A stretch of DNA of 64,000 bases from the NCBI RefSeq assembly GCF_021018805.1, contig NC_086254.1:2219001-2283000 (forward strand), written 5' to 3'. The notes under the pieces were generated by a model. The model ran no database searches, had not been told where the DNA came from, and saw only the letters and a list, made by a program, of their open reading frames with translations. How positions within the stretch are numbered: the first letter of the stretch is position 1; each line of letters starts with the position of its first letter. Made by a program: the position numbers and the translations under genes. Source of the DNA: Prinia subflava (Eukaryota; Chordata; Aves; Passeriformes; Cisticolidae). Positions 24,030 through 36,469 of the stretch are shown here, in pieces.

Positions 24030-24205
24030 TGCTGATTGGCTTTGGGGGTTAACTCCTCAGTTCTGCAGGAGGAGTTCACTCACACTGTGCCCGGATGCCG
24101 TGCTCCCGGTGGGGACGATTGTTCGGTTTGAGGGCAGCGCCGAGTCGCCCTGAACTCACGCGCTGCTTTCTTTGAATCTACTCTGCACATCTTTGAATCT
24201 GACTC
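24030..24205. promoter_or_regulatory. Short CpG-rich patch with CCAAT box and hairpin
   Basis: Ten CpGs occur between 24092 and 24162 in a region otherwise almost free of CpG. Just upstream, GATTGGC at 24034-24040 is a minus-strand NF-Y-type CCAAT box (GCCAATC). An 8-bp inverted repeat, aactcctc/gaggagtt (24051-24058 and 24069-24076), forms a possible hairpin. Downstream, tctttgaatct occurs twice (about 24169 and 24190). It is far too short for a standard CpG island and has no clear TATA box, so it may be a cryptic or non-coding-RNA promoter, or a conserved element. Confidence 0.35.
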
Positions 24206-26339
24206 TCTTCTATTTCATCTGGATTTCTGCTCCACCTGGCTTCTCACTAACCATGCTGATTTATCCCATGAGCTTGGTGAAGAAGTCTTTCTTTAGCATG
24301 GGAGAATGGTTATGACAGAGCACTGTTCAACAAGTCTATTTCAGTCTAATTCTGAACCCCCTTTCTCCGAATGTTCCAGCAAACATATCTGTGAGCAGGG
24401 ATTTTTGTGATTGCAGATAATTCAGATAAAGAGGAGTGCACAGAAAAGGCAACCCTGAGCCGGGGTCTCACCTAGTGCAGATCAGCTTTGGCACCAGAGG
24501 TTGCCAAACTGACACACAGCTGTTTGTGCCCAACACTGGGGGCACCTTGCTCTTCCCCAAGACTCTGGACTCAAGACAAAGGACATTTCTTCCTCTGAGT
24601 CCCTACCTGGAGCAGAGAGATGGCTATCCAAGCCCAAAATTTCTATGTTTTTTAAGGCCACATCTAAACAGAGCTGCAAGGATGATTTCTTAGTGCTATT
24701 TCAATGTCTTGTTGGATCCAGTGCTAAATTAGTAACAGGCTTGCTCTTCTTCTAGGAAAAGAACATTACGGCTACCAAGGCTTTAATCAAACTTCTCATC
24801 TGACAGTTGTGTTCCTCTGTCTCCTGCTCAGCTGGGTAAGACAGGCAGCATCTAAAAGGTAAGAAAATAACCTTTTCCCTTCTCAGACTGTTGAGAGAAG
24901 GAGCAGCAAACACCAAGGACAAGGGGGCTTCAGAGAGCTCTGCATTCCTGTCCTCCCCAGAGACAGAGCTGAGGCAGAGCTGGAGAGGTTCCCTGGAGCA
25001 GTGACAGGCCCGTGCCACACAGCAAGGCATCCTGCAGCCTGGCCACGCTCCACATTAAACACAAGGGTGAGAGCACAGCTCAGGGCCGTGCACAGGACTG
25101 GCTCAGGTACCTCCGTGGAGCCAGCGCCGGCATCCCCAGCGAGATGGGAGCTCATCTGCCACCACTATCTGCCAACCCAGGCACAGGCATGTGGCAAACA
25201 CAGTCACAGTTATGGATGTTTATGTTTTTGCAGCACTGTAAGTCACCTTGGAGTGTCTGGCATTAAGCAGGATAATTTACAGGCTTTTCCAACACCTTGG
25301 ATTCCTCACTGCTGAGGTGTAATGGCCCGAGTCCCTCAATAACTATATTTTTTCCTATTCACCTAAGGTCAGAGAGGGCCACTTAACCTTATTATTTCAG
25401 AAGGCTCAAACCTTTGACAATTATAAACAGGAGAGTAAAAACAAGAGCTAAATTTGTGTAATACATTACCTATCCGTCCCCAGCCTCTGAATCCAAGCAA
25501 GAAAGGTGAAGGAAGATGCCTCTGACACCAACTTCTTTATCTAGAGCTTGGTTTGAATGGGACTTACAGAGCTAACGGTGAGAACAACTGACACCAAAGA
25601 CTGCTCCATGTGGATCAAGTGGGTTTGCTCCTACCACTCTTCCAGACTTCACAAACACTGTTCCAAGGCAAAGCTGAGGTAATATGGGGAGAAGTGTGCA
25701 AATATGTTAACAGAGGAGCATACACAAGATCAGCTGCTGCTGGGTACAGTGATCCTGTCCCAAGGGCCCACCACCTCCTGGCAGCAAGGCTTTCCTGGTT
25801 TTGCTGCTGTGGACTCCCCTTGCAGCTGACCACAGACCTCATATCCCATAACAGACATTTTCTGCTGCAGCCTTTTCCATTATTTCCTTGCACTACAGAA
25901 AATCCCCAGTCACTGGCAACATTTGCACTGCAATTAAAACCTGAACAGGCTGTGGCACACCCCTCCTGAACATCCCTGCACCTGTGCCCAGCTGGTGTTC
26001 CTGTCCAGGAAAAGGGGTCCTGCACTGCCCCTCACTTCTGAGGGAGAAACAGTGCAGAAATCCCTTTTCCAAAACAGTCAGTGATAAATGCATTTGGACT
26101 GGGCCATGCCCAGCTTAAACAAAGGTAAACAGGAAGAAAAAAAAAATCACAGCTTTATCTACACAATGAGGAATTTGTAATACAGGTAATAATTCCAAAC
26201 CTCCAGCTGCAGAGGCACCGCTCAGGTGAAGCAGCACTCGGCTGCATCACCACAGCCTGGGCACAACTTCATGAGCTTCCTTTGCACTAAAGAGGCAGGC
26301 AGAACAAATCCCTTCTTAAATGCATTCCTGCAACCCATT
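24206..26339. other. Non-coding stretch
   Basis: Mixed composition. Open frames to 136 codons (25615-26025, minus) show no domain. No repeat family was recognised. Confidence 0.5.
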
Positions 26340-26680
26340 TCAATACCTAGTGCTGGAAGATGAAGCTTCCGTCAAGCCAGTCAGGGCTGAAATATTGTTT
26401 ATTGTACCTGAAAATTAATTTCATACCTTTTGGGGCATCACCAGATTGTTCAATCACTGACTGTGCACATGAACCTGCAAGTTTAGTGGCCAATTTTCTT
26501 CAGGCGTGCACTAAAGTGCACCCACGTAGTTAAGATCAAATTCAGCCCATGGTGTTGGAACATTATGGTACATAACTCAACAGAAATGTCAGACCTGCGA
26601 CTGTTAAAGCATAATATTTACTGTGCACCACCACAGATTTACACAGCACAACACTGCAACCCCTCGTAGCTATACAATGG
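26340..26680. promoter_or_regulatory. Candidate conserved non-coding element with 16-bp inverted repeat
   Basis: AT-rich unique block. At 26506-26521 the arms gtgcact and agtgcac flank two A bases, a perfect dyad. AAATTAATTT lies near 26412, and CpGs remain at gcgtgc, cacgtag and tgcgact. It may be an enhancer; conservation is unproven. Confidence 0.3.
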
Positions 26681-29220
26681 TCCAGGAAGCCAGAAGAATT
26701 CATTTTTCATACATCGGATGAGAAGCTGGTGTGAAGTTCTTCCTCTGGATCTGCCATGGGCTGTCAGTGCAAGGAAGATACCCCAGGGTGTACATTTGCT
26801 GTTCACAAATCCAGCAGCTCCTGAATTCAGGTGTAGGATATGAGGGCATCAGACAGCTACAGCGACCCAAGAGCGCTGTACCCTAGAGGACATCACACAT
26901 ACTTGGCCACAGTCTCCCATATTTATTTGTCAGGAACAGACTTGGACTGTCTCCAGTGCTTATAGTGGCAGGTAACCAGCAGGTCATGGTGACTCTGCTG
27001 GGTTACAAAGGTCTAGGCAAGAGAGGAGGTCTGACACTCAGCCATAAATCTGTGGTAAACTTACTGACTCCCCACTGTTTCTTCTGGGCAAACATGTTTA
27101 AAAGCAGGTGCAAAAGTGAGTTTTAAAAATAAATATCAACTATCAGAGTTCACAGCCCACAAATTTACCTTGTTTCTTTCAAAGTAAGTTTAAACACTAA
27201 AAGTGTTTATTCAGGCTTGCTTGCTCACGTCCATCATGAGAAACATTGGGATGTGAGAAATATCAGTGCTGAGGAAAGATGCATCCATGTTTTCTGGGAC
27301 AACAGAGCTGCTGCTTTTCTGCCAAAGCCTTCTAGAAAGCCAGTGAGTCAAGGCACTGAAGCCCTCAGTGAAAAGAGGGACCACTTCAGGGCACCACTGA
27401 AAGCCATCACCTCCAGACAAAAGCATGCCTCAATGCTACCCCTCAAATCATCCCAGTGCTGCCAAGATGAAGCTCAATTTTCCCAGAGTGAGGACTTCTG
27501 ATCCAACAGTCCACCAGGAAGGGGGCCACTGCCTGGGTGAGCAGGCTGATGTACCCTGTGGCAATGGCTTCGGGTCACTGCAAGCCGCAACAGTGAGTGT
27601 ACATAAATAACACCTGCCCAAATGTGTATTTATACAGAGCAAAGTAATAGCTCCATCAGACCTTTACATTCTATCAGCCAAATAGTATGAGTTTTTAAAA
27701 GCATTTAGTATTTTTAACAGGCATTTTAACAGCTCTCATAACTCAACTGCATCTTTGCTGCAAACCACTTGACAGTTGAATACTCCACTATATGATCTAA
27801 TCCCCTTCAGCATTTCAGAAATGAAGAAAAAACCTTCCTAGGGTTGTTTAGGAAGGCAAACAACTTAGCTAGGTGCTTATAATGGGAGAAAAATCAGCCA
27901 GGCAGAGGCAAGTAACACTCATGTGCCCTGCTTTGTGTGAGCACAGAGGCCAGTCCTGAAAGGAGCTGGTCCAGCATCCCAGAGGACAGTCCTGCCAAAG
28001 AACCCAGCCTAGCCCCCAGTGACATCCAACCCAGCAGGAGTAACTCTGAAGGCAGCAGAGAGAACACAGCTCATGTTTTTCTGTGAGGCTGCTCCCCTGC
28101 AGCAGCACCATCCAGGGCTGGCACCAGGGGCCTTTCTCCCCCTGGACTCCCACTGAACACAGGAGCTGGAGGGTCACACACACCCGAGCCCACCCCACAC
28201 AAAAGGACAGCAGATCCTGACCCAGCAGCTCTGTGAGACCCCTCCCTGCTGCCAGGATCAGGGCATTCAGCTTCAGCTTGGCACTTGCTGAGCAGGAACC
28301 CTCTGTGGCAAACAGGAATCATCCCCTCCCAGCTCAGCAAGGACAGAGAGCAGCCGAGGGGAGACACAGGGAGCAGAAGATGGGAGAACACAGACCTGCT
28401 GAGGAGCAGGGTGTCCATACACACGGACACACGTGGGCATGAAACACTACACTCGAGCATCCAGCCTGCATTTCCCCTCACATCCCTCAAAAGTGGTGGG
28501 TTAGATCCTGACAGCCCCCATCCTGTCTCCTGCCCCCAAGGAAGGCCCAGTTCTTGCATTCTCTTACATATTTCAAAGTGCACAGACAGAAGAGGAGAGG
28601 CAATTAAGTCTAGATGGAGGTAGAAAGTAGATCTGCAATAAACCAGTGTTTAAGAAACACTGTCTCAAATCAAACATTTCACTCTCTTTTGCTCTGGCTT
28701 TATGATCTACTTTGATGAGCTCTTTAAAAAAACAAATACACACAGACTCTTGCTACATACATATATCTCCATCCAGATGAATGCTTGGGTTCACTTAGCA
28801 GAAGTTTTTCTTGGCTGTAAAAGATGGCAGGCTGGGGAGGCTAAATGAGTGTGGGGAAGAGCCCAGGCAGCTGGATCCCAGGCGTGTGGAGCCTGGACCA
28901 GCTCTGCTGAAAACAAGGACCAAGCCAGAGACAACGCAGAGAGACTGACATCATGCAGGGCCTGCACAGACAGCCACAACGACACAGTGCGTGTACACAT
29001 GGGCCAAAGTTCCTTAAATAAATGCTTGGTGAGGCTCCTGCAGGCTTTGAGTACAGATTTATTCTTCCCCCTCCCCAAAGCACGTAATGCCTGAGAGACA
29101 AAGATTCAGCTGCCTCGTTTGTTCATAGCTTGTACCTGCAAACGCTTCTCCAGATGCCCAGAACTGCACAGGGTCAAATTCACTGTGCTGGGACCTCTGG
29201 CTGGCTCTGCTGCCACGAGC
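26681..29220. other. Non-coding stretch
   Basis: Mixed composition, GC-richer from 27900 to 28500, where open frames on both strands reach 170 codons (28071-28583, minus) but show no domain. No gene or repeat family was recognised. Confidence 0.5.
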
Positions 29221-29372
29221 CTGGCAGTGAGGTGGGAGGACACACTGTGTCCCTATGGCTGCCAGTGCCCCTGGGGACACTGGGGCTGTCACACCCCTGG
29301 CAGTGAGGTGGGAAGACAGGCTGTGTCCCCACGGCTGGCAGTGTCCCTGGGCACACCAGGACTGTCAGACAG
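29221..29372 (+). repeat. Tandem duplication of a 76-bp unit
   Basis: Unit 1 (29221-29296) and unit 2 (29297-29372) both begin ctggcagtgaggtggga and stay aligned to the end, with roughly one base in six changed. Both contain ctgtgtccc and a ggctg(c/g)cagtg block. The level of difference suggests an old duplication that is not expanding now. Confidence 0.9.
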
Positions 29373-30119
29373 GCCACTCCACAGTGACATCATCCATGCA
29401 CAGCTTTGGTTCACCATGTGCCAGAATAATACAGCCAGCCCCATGCGTGCTAAATAACAAACACCCCTGGAGCCGCTGACCAATCCTGCTTGCAAACGTT
29501 TCCTCTAGGCAACTTCTGCCCCAATTCTCCCTGCATATCTGAATGTAACATGGGCAGAACCTTGCAGGCTTGAGAGCATCCCTCAGCTTGACCCCAAGCC
29601 CCAGTAAACCAGATCATCACATCCTGATGAATCACAGAGGGAAACAATAGACAAACAAGCAAGAGAATCTGCTGGGACATAACAAGGCCCTGCAGAAAGT
29701 CTTCCCCAGCAGGCTTTTTCAGGCAAAGGAAGAAGGTGAAATACTAAAGGGTGGAAGCAGGTAAATTATCAGAGTTGAAACATTTCAAATGACTGTTCCC
29801 TGCTGTGTTCAGCAGCTTTTCTTGATGGAGTCACTAATCACTGCAGTTTACTGAATGACCTTGTTGTGGCCATCTTATCTTCAGGGGACCACAAGCTGCA
29901 ACAACCCCAGGTTCAGGGAAATGCCTTTTGAGCCGTGCTAAATCACACTGAATGCTGACTGCAGACTGTCACGACAGGGCAGAGGTACAGCCCACTTTGG
30001 GGTAAAATATCTCCACAGAGGCGTTCATCCTGTCCTGCAGTATACAGCAAGCTTTGTGCTCCAAAGAGGTGGAGAGACTGGGGCACAAATCCTCCTGTAC
30101 AGACATTTAAAATACTGGC
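29373..30119. other. Non-coding stretch
   Basis: Nothing recognisable. Short possible regulatory text (gttgtggccatcttatc near 29861, a YY1-like gccatctt) is not enough for a call. Confidence 0.5.
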
Positions 30120-30430
30120 TGCCACAAACTGGAAAAATGCTATAGAAAAATTAAATATTTACTTCTTCTGTTTGTTAATATCTTTCATTAGTTACTCAGC
30201 TGTAACAGTCATTAAAATGCTGAAAGGGAACTTCATGTAAATTCATCACTAGCCTGGGAATACTCCTGCATTTGTGAGCAGGCTGCATGCTGCAGCAGAG
30301 CTTGGAGCCTCAATTTCCCTACAGGAAAGGCCAAACGTCTGGTTCACTCACAATTTACAAATGATTATTTTTCTAATTAATCATTCATCAAAAAACACAA
30401 ATAGCAACAGGGCATGAAAGGCAGTGCTGG
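30120..30430. promoter_or_regulatory. Candidate conserved non-coding element
   Basis: AT-rich unique block with TAATTAATC at 30374-30382, close to attcatca, and several ATTA cores. Two tgctgca-type repeats lie near 30285-30297. The texture is that of an enhancer; low confidence. Confidence 0.3.
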
Positions 30431-32929
30431 CGTTAACAGAAGGCAGAGTCAATCCATCACAGTCTCACCCTCAGCTGCTCGCAGGGGAGACCCTCCAGTG
30501 CTGAAACTCCAGTGGCTGCAGGGAAGGAGCTGGGGAAATACCCTCTGTGCTCCCCAGTTAGCATAAGGAGAGGGATGATGTATGATTTTGTTATGCCAAG
30601 CCTCATCTGTGTAAATTGGAGTTGCAACAGGTCTGTGAAACATATTGGGAGCTGAACATGATGATGGTCTCAGAGGCAGGTTGAGATCTCGGGGTGAGAA
30701 CAGGAAGGGCAAGGCAGCAGTGTGGGAGGAGAGAAACTTCAGCAACACAATGCACCGAGGCTGGAGAGACACACAAAAACAACCCTGGGGGAAAGAGGCC
30801 ACAAAAGAGATGGCAGAACAAGGAATAGGGACTTGCCAAGTACCTTCCCTGCCTCTCTGTAGCAATGACTTGGCTGCAACTAATGCAGCACCTCATGGGG
30901 CCACCTGGACCCAGAGGAGGCTGGTCCTGTCAGCCCCTTGTGTTCCCAGACCACTGAACTACGACTGCAAGTGCCAACTCACTGCTTTTTTGCCTTAGTT
31001 TGGATTTAGGGCCTCTGAAAACACAAGCAAATCCTCCGACTGTATAATGTCATGGACATCCCCTCTGCCAGTGTTCAGTTTGACCCTGCAGCTCTCTGTG
31101 CTGCTCACTTGCCAAATGGCTCGCAGAAGAAGACAACATATCCACATGCCTGGAGTTTGAAAACAAACTGTAAATGCATAAGATTTTCACCTCTCCACAC
31201 CAGTTCTCTGTTCTCATCGTCATTAATCCAGGCTAGATATTTCCTGTACTCCCAAAGACAGCTATTTGAAAAGTGTAACTATTTCCAGGACCCTAGACCT
31301 CTCCTTGCTTTGGCTCTGCCTTACTCAGGCTGCTGGCCAACGTCTTGCCAAGACAACAACTCTTCAAAAGGCAGAATGAACTGGTAAAAGCAGGCAGCAG
31401 CATGATATTTCAGCCCTGCTATAGTCTCCTGCTGCTTTTTATTACACTTCACAGGGCTAGGCTTGAACCATATAATCACATTTCAAAGAGACTGCAGTAT
31501 TGTTGGCAGTTGCTTCATTCTTGACCACTGAGATTGTGAGATCTGTCCTTGCTGCTCTGAGAAAGAGATTTCCTCCTTCTAGCTATTAATTAAACAAACT
31601 TAAACCCTACAACAAAATAACAAAGCACATCCAAGATAACCAGGACTTTTGCAGGATTGGGTTCTGCTGAAACTCTGCCAGTGCAGCCTCTCCATGTGTT
31701 GCACAGGGGTGGCAAAGCAAAACTAGCCCCAAACAGGGAAATTGTTCTGGAGAGCAGAATACCCCATGCATTCTAATATATACCATTCCCCAGCACCCTC
31801 AGACGAAGCAGTGATCTGTGCACTGAAGAGAGAGTCTTGAGGAGAGGCATAGTGCTAATGAGGCAAGTGGAGAAGAGACTACAGCAGTCTCCTGGAGCTC
31901 CAGAGGGGCTGTCCTGAATGGAGTTAGCAGGTTCACATCAAAGTGGGCTCTCGAAACTGCATGGCCAAACCTTGGACTGTTCTTCACCTGATTCTAACAC
32001 CCTCGAGAGATTTGCACTGACTCTCTGCATGTGCCAGACACAGCAGTGGGCAGGAGGGGTGGTCACCTCTCCAGAGGGCAGCATCAGCCAGGACTTGGGA
32101 AGCCTTGGATCAAAACCTCGCCACGTTGTGAGGTCACTGCTCCCTTCCTGTCTCAGGTACTCGTGTGTGGCACTGAGGCCATTGAGGAAATGCTGAAGAT
32201 GCCGGGACAGGAGGATGTTGTGGGAATGAAGGACCACACAGGCTGCTCAGACAGCCAGGAAAGGATTTCCTTAGGAGACAAAATAGGAAATTCTGAGCTT
32301 ATCACCAACACATACAGCACAATAACCAGCAACCTCCCAAGCCAGCATTTTACTTAATGGTATGAACTCATCAAAGCAGGAGCAGTGACAGTGCCTGAAG
32401 GGAAGATGGAGCCGTGGCACACCCCCCACATTGCACCATGGCACCTCTGCAAGGGCCCAAATGCACACAGCAGCAGAACCAGCCTTGGAAAACCCTGCCT
32501 GCAAGTTACTGATGGCACAGGAGGAGCTGCAAGAAACCCAAATTCAAGCATAGTGTCAGAAGCAAATATGTGTGCAGCTGTGGAGGACAGCCAAACTTGC
32601 CTTCCTACAGCCCAGTGAGAGGCAAACATGGGCTTCAGACCTGCCATGTGGGAGGAGAGAATCAGTCCAGCATTTCTATCCACTGCTGGACAAATCAAAC
32701 AAGAAACTCAATCCAGCCACCAGCATTTCAACACGGAAGTCCTATATTAGCTCATAAGCACTAAATGAGGGTGGAAATCCATATCAGCAGAAGCCACTGA
32801 TAAGAAAGGATCATGGGTTCCAGCTTTTTCTGGTGGTTGGCCTTTTCTCTCCAGTACTTGCATTAGTATTTCTGTGAAGCACCCACTGCAACAACTGTAA
32901 CTCAGTACATTTACAGGAGGCAGAAAACA
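30431..32929. other. Non-coding stretch
   Basis: Open frames to 138 codons on both strands without domains. AT-richer part at 31560-31640. No gene or repeat family was recognised. Confidence 0.5.
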
Positions 32930-33340
32930 ATTCAGAATGAAGCAGCTTTTGGCCTCAGATTTGGGGCACTTTTAAAGGTTTTATTACTAGGCAGATTTCT
33001 CACAGGAAAACTATGACATAAACGGCGTGTCTGAGTATTTTTTCTAAGTGAGAGTATTTCCTGACATTATTTTCTTGTGTTTATGCTCTCTCCAGTGCAT
33101 CCTATTATAGCAAATCTGTTGGAAAGGGCTCCATTCCTAAAGATGACGCAAGCTCCAAGAATGCCTTCTGCCCAAGCAATATTCCTGAAGAAACCAGTCG
33201 TACCACTCATGTGCTTCATGATAATCAGCTGCACGGGGCACTACATAAGCAATCCAAGAGCACCAACACACTGCCAACTGGGCTATAAATACCCCATTAT
33301 TTCAGTTTTTGAAGCTACCACTTTTTCTAGCCCATTTAGC
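32930..33340. promoter_or_regulatory. Candidate conserved non-coding element
   Basis: Balanced to AT-rich unique sequence with CpGs in aacggcgtg and gatgacgcaag (a CRE/AP-1-like tgacgca near 33145). Two near-inverted actgccaa-type words flank 33270. Called on texture only. Confidence 0.25.
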
Positions 33341-33489
33341 AAGATCAGTTTCTGACCCAAGATCTGCATTTACGTAAGAGACACCCCCATCCAAACTCCA
33401 TGCTCAGGGACAGAGTGCTGAAAACCAAGACGAGTTCTCTCTGAACATCTCCAGTGCTCATTCCAGCTCTTCAAAAACACAGCAAACCC

Positions 33490-33800
33490 ACTCCCTGAAG
33501 GAGGACATGGTAATCACTCATACCCTTTATTTTTAGCCTTGTTCTTCCTTCAAAGCCCAGCGAGATATGTGGAGTTTTACAGTGTGCAGAGAATTCCTGC
33601 TCATGATTAACATCTGTGTGAATAATAGAGCTTTAATCTGGTTTCAGTCAGTTACCTACTGCTTCAGCAGTTTAACATCATGTGGGAGCAAGGGCAGCGA
33701 GGGTATCCATCCAGCTTTCATATAACTCAAAGTAGTACTACTAGGCTTAATTAATTGAGATCACCAGATGAAAAATCTCATCATTTATATAAAAGGTGAA
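33490..33800. promoter_or_regulatory. Candidate conserved non-coding element with homeodomain cluster
   Basis: TTAATTAATTG occupies 33747-33757, and a perfect 12-bp palindrome agtagtactact lies just before it at 33731-33742. CATTTATATAAAAG follows near 33783. The surrounding 300 bases are unique and AT-rich. Confidence 0.3.
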
Positions 33801-34974
33801 ACATGTGCTGATGTTCAGGCAGTCTGAGATGGGATGCTACCTGGACATTTCAGACAAAACTCCAAAGAGAAGGGACTGAGAATCATCTGCCTGTAAGAAT
33901 TGTGCTCCTCCTGCTCCAGTGTCCCAGGCTCAGCTGAGTCATGGGTCTGAAATATAATGGCAGAACACAAGCAAAGTTCAGTGTTTTAATCAGACACCTA
34001 TTTTTCAAGCCAAATCTTCCAGTATACCCAGTGTGGACTGAGCTGCTCATTTTCAAACAGCACAAGTGTGAATGAAGGCAGCTCAGGCAGCAGATCCACC
34101 TCTCAGACCATGCACATGCTTTCTGCCATTGCACGGGTGCCCTTGGTGCTGCCAGCCCTGGCTGAACAGAAGCAGAGAGGGAAGTGCAGTTCATGCAGGC
34201 CACAATGGGATATGGCTGTAACTCATTCTCCTTCCATGTGTTCCCATCCACATTCAGAGAGGGGCTCATCTGAAGCCAGCCAAAGTCACTGCGAGAGCAA
34301 AGTACCAAACCTGGTACCTCAGAGGAAATCAAACCCTGCTGCACTGGCTCCTGCTCTCAGCACAAATCAAGTGAGAGAAACAGCCAGCCACCTAAAGATG
34401 CTTTGAAAGGGCAGCTTGGTATTTTCCAGGCCTCCTTGGACATAACTGACCCAGAGAAGGTCCCTGGCTGCACCAGCCAGTTACCCTTTGAGCAGTAACC
34501 ATCTATCATCCCAAGTCATTCAGCCATGAGTCCCAGCTGTGCTCAGACCCTGTTCAGGCATCTACTCTCCTGCTGTCCACGTTCAGATCCTGCAACACAT
34601 CCAGATTCTGCTGGAGTAGGAGGCAGACTGCAAAAATCATTTTCAACTTGCCCTCCTCATCACACAAGCCAGGCTCTCCTCTCCACTAACTTCTTACTCA
34701 CCACCTTTTCTCCTCTACACCCACATCCTCAAGTGCTCAGATATTGATGGCTCTCAGTGAGACTGCTCTGACCCATTTCTGTGAGCCCTGCACAGACTCC
34801 TGGCACTCCAGCAGACACCGAGAGCTCCCGCAGCTCTCACACCACCCTCACACAGAAATGCCACAACAACCAAGAGTTACTACCCACAGGGACACAGCTC
34901 CATCCCGGGGCACAGCCCCACAGGCTGGCAGTGCCTCTCTGTGCCACCACAGAGACACACAAACACACAAAGGG
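33801..34974. other. Non-coding stretch
   Basis: Mixed composition, becoming C-rich after 34500 with long but domain-free open frames. No other element was recognised before the CR1 piece at 34975. Confidence 0.5.
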
Positions 34975-35150
34975 CTGGAACAAACCTTTGAGAACATTGA
35001 GTCCACCATTCCCCCAGCACTGCCAAGGCCACCACTAACCCCTGTCCCCAGGTGCCACATCCACACATCTGTTAAATCCCTCCAGGGATGGGGACTCCAT
35101 CCCTGCCCCAGGCAGCTGTGCCAGGGCTGGACAGCCCTTTTGGACCATCT
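34975..35150 (-). mobile_element. CR1 LINE 3' fragment (minus strand)
   Basis: In plus-strand order the run attgagtccaccattccc, then cagcactgccaaggccacca, then gtccccaggtgccacatcc and tccctccagggatggggact follows a familiar avian CR1 3' region read in reverse. This subtype differs from the other 3' ends here, with 'cactgccaaggccaccac' in place of 'caaagccccatcc'. Similarity ends near ggacagccctttt at about 35148. The terminal octamer repeat is not visible at the 34975 side. The copy is truncated and non-coding in effect. Confidence 0.85.
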
Positions 35151-36235
35151 GGACCCCTTGCACTCACCTGCCTGCTCACAGCACCACTGCCCAACACTTC
35201 CCACACTCATAGGACACAGCTCCCGATTAAACCCAGGCAAACCTTTCTAGAGACTGGGCTGGGTGACATACCTCTATCTACTCTCCAGTTCACAATACAA
35301 ATGTGAGACTGATTTTTTTTTTCCCGAGTATACATTTAACCATAATATATTTTAATGGCAAAAAGATGCTTTGTTCCATAGGGGATGTGTGTGTGTGTGT
35401 GCATTTCATTCCTGCGCTTCAAACAGATCCAGGAATGGAACTTCATACTTTTATAAAATTAGGAACAGATGTTGTGGACTGTTTAAACCAGCAGAGAAAA
35501 TAATAAGAGGAACACTCCAAGGAAGGTGACACGAAAAAAATGCTGAACATTGCAGGAAAAGGGAAATACAATAATGACTGTGGGACTTCTGGGACACACA
35601 GATCCATGCCACAAATCCCTCAGGAAAGACAGCTCCCAGCTCAGGCACACTGAAGTTTCTTCTACATGAGCTAGAGAGAGAAAAGTAATAGATAACAGCA
35701 GCTGAATATAAAGCACATTTATCTTCTAGTACTACAGAGATGCCGTTCACCTCAAAATATAAATCACAGCACATGCAAAGAGAAATCCCTTCCTTTTCTA
35801 TCAAGTTTACCTCAAAATATTAAAACCAATGAAAGGCTGAATTATGTTTGCCTGCTGCTTCTCTCTTTACTCCTTTCTGACAGGTCCCTTGGCTGGGACA
35901 GCGGGGTTTCCTGAGAAGCCGAGGCACCACCAGGCTGCCAGCACTGCACCAGGCACTCATATATTTGTTCAGTGTTCTGTATTTCCATTCCAGCTTTCAA
36001 AACTGATGGAAACTTCTCCTGATGGCTTTCAGTGCCCTGTTTGTTATCACAATGTTTGCATCTGGGGCTGAAGCCAAGGCAAAACCCTTTTGGAAATGAA
36101 CTGGTTCGGAATGAATGCCCACATCTCTCTCTCTCCCATGCTGACTCGGGGGATACCTCACCTGGAAGTAAAGGTACCCCACTTCCATAAGGAAAGGCAC
36201 TGCTCAGAGGCTCAGGAGTGCTTCCAGCCTCTCTT
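35151..36235. other. Non-coding stretch
   Basis: Contains a (TG)8 run at 35386-35401 and AT-rich sequence from 35290 to 35500. The phrase cctcaaaatata appears twice, near 35750 and 35811. No gene was recognised. Confidence 0.5.
35386..35401 (+). repeat. (TG)8 microsatellite
   Basis: Eight uninterrupted TG dinucleotides. Confidence 0.95.
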
Positions 36236-36420
36236 CAGCTCCTTACAGCACTGCATGGTGCCACTGGCATTGTCACCCCTGTTTTGCAGAGCATTATGCT
36301 GAGGTATATGGAAGACGTTAGGCAACTTTTGCCTCTGGTGACATCAAAAAGGGCAAGGACGGGACTGGAATTCAGAGCCCGAGCTCAGATCCTGCCTCAC
36401 ACTTCCTGCACACAGAAGAA
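36236..36420 (-). mobile_element. MIR-like (CORE) SINE, strongly diverged, minus strand
   Basis: Read on the plus strand, cacccctgttttgcagagca, tgctgaggtatatggaagac, gttaggcaacttttgcctc, gtgacatcaaaaagggcaag and gggactggaattcagagccc align in order with the reverse complement of MIR: cccattttacagatgagg, aaactgaggcacagagagg, ttaagtgacttgcc, aaggtcacacagc and gagctgggattcgaacccag. The order and spacing of at least five blocks are kept, although identity is low. MIR-type SINEs are ancient amniote elements and are inactive in birds. Confidence 0.6.
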
Positions 36421-36469
36421 CCCGTATTGGACTTGCAGATCACACATTTGCATTGCAAAATGAGGAGCA

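Noticed and set aside
28071..28583. 170-codon minus frame
   Set aside because: GC-richer local composition explains it. The residues are Ser/Gly/Leu-rich without a domain, and other frames overlap on the plus strand.
34744..35250. 168-codon plus frame
   Set aside because: Its second half runs antisense through a CR1 3' fragment, and no domain is present.
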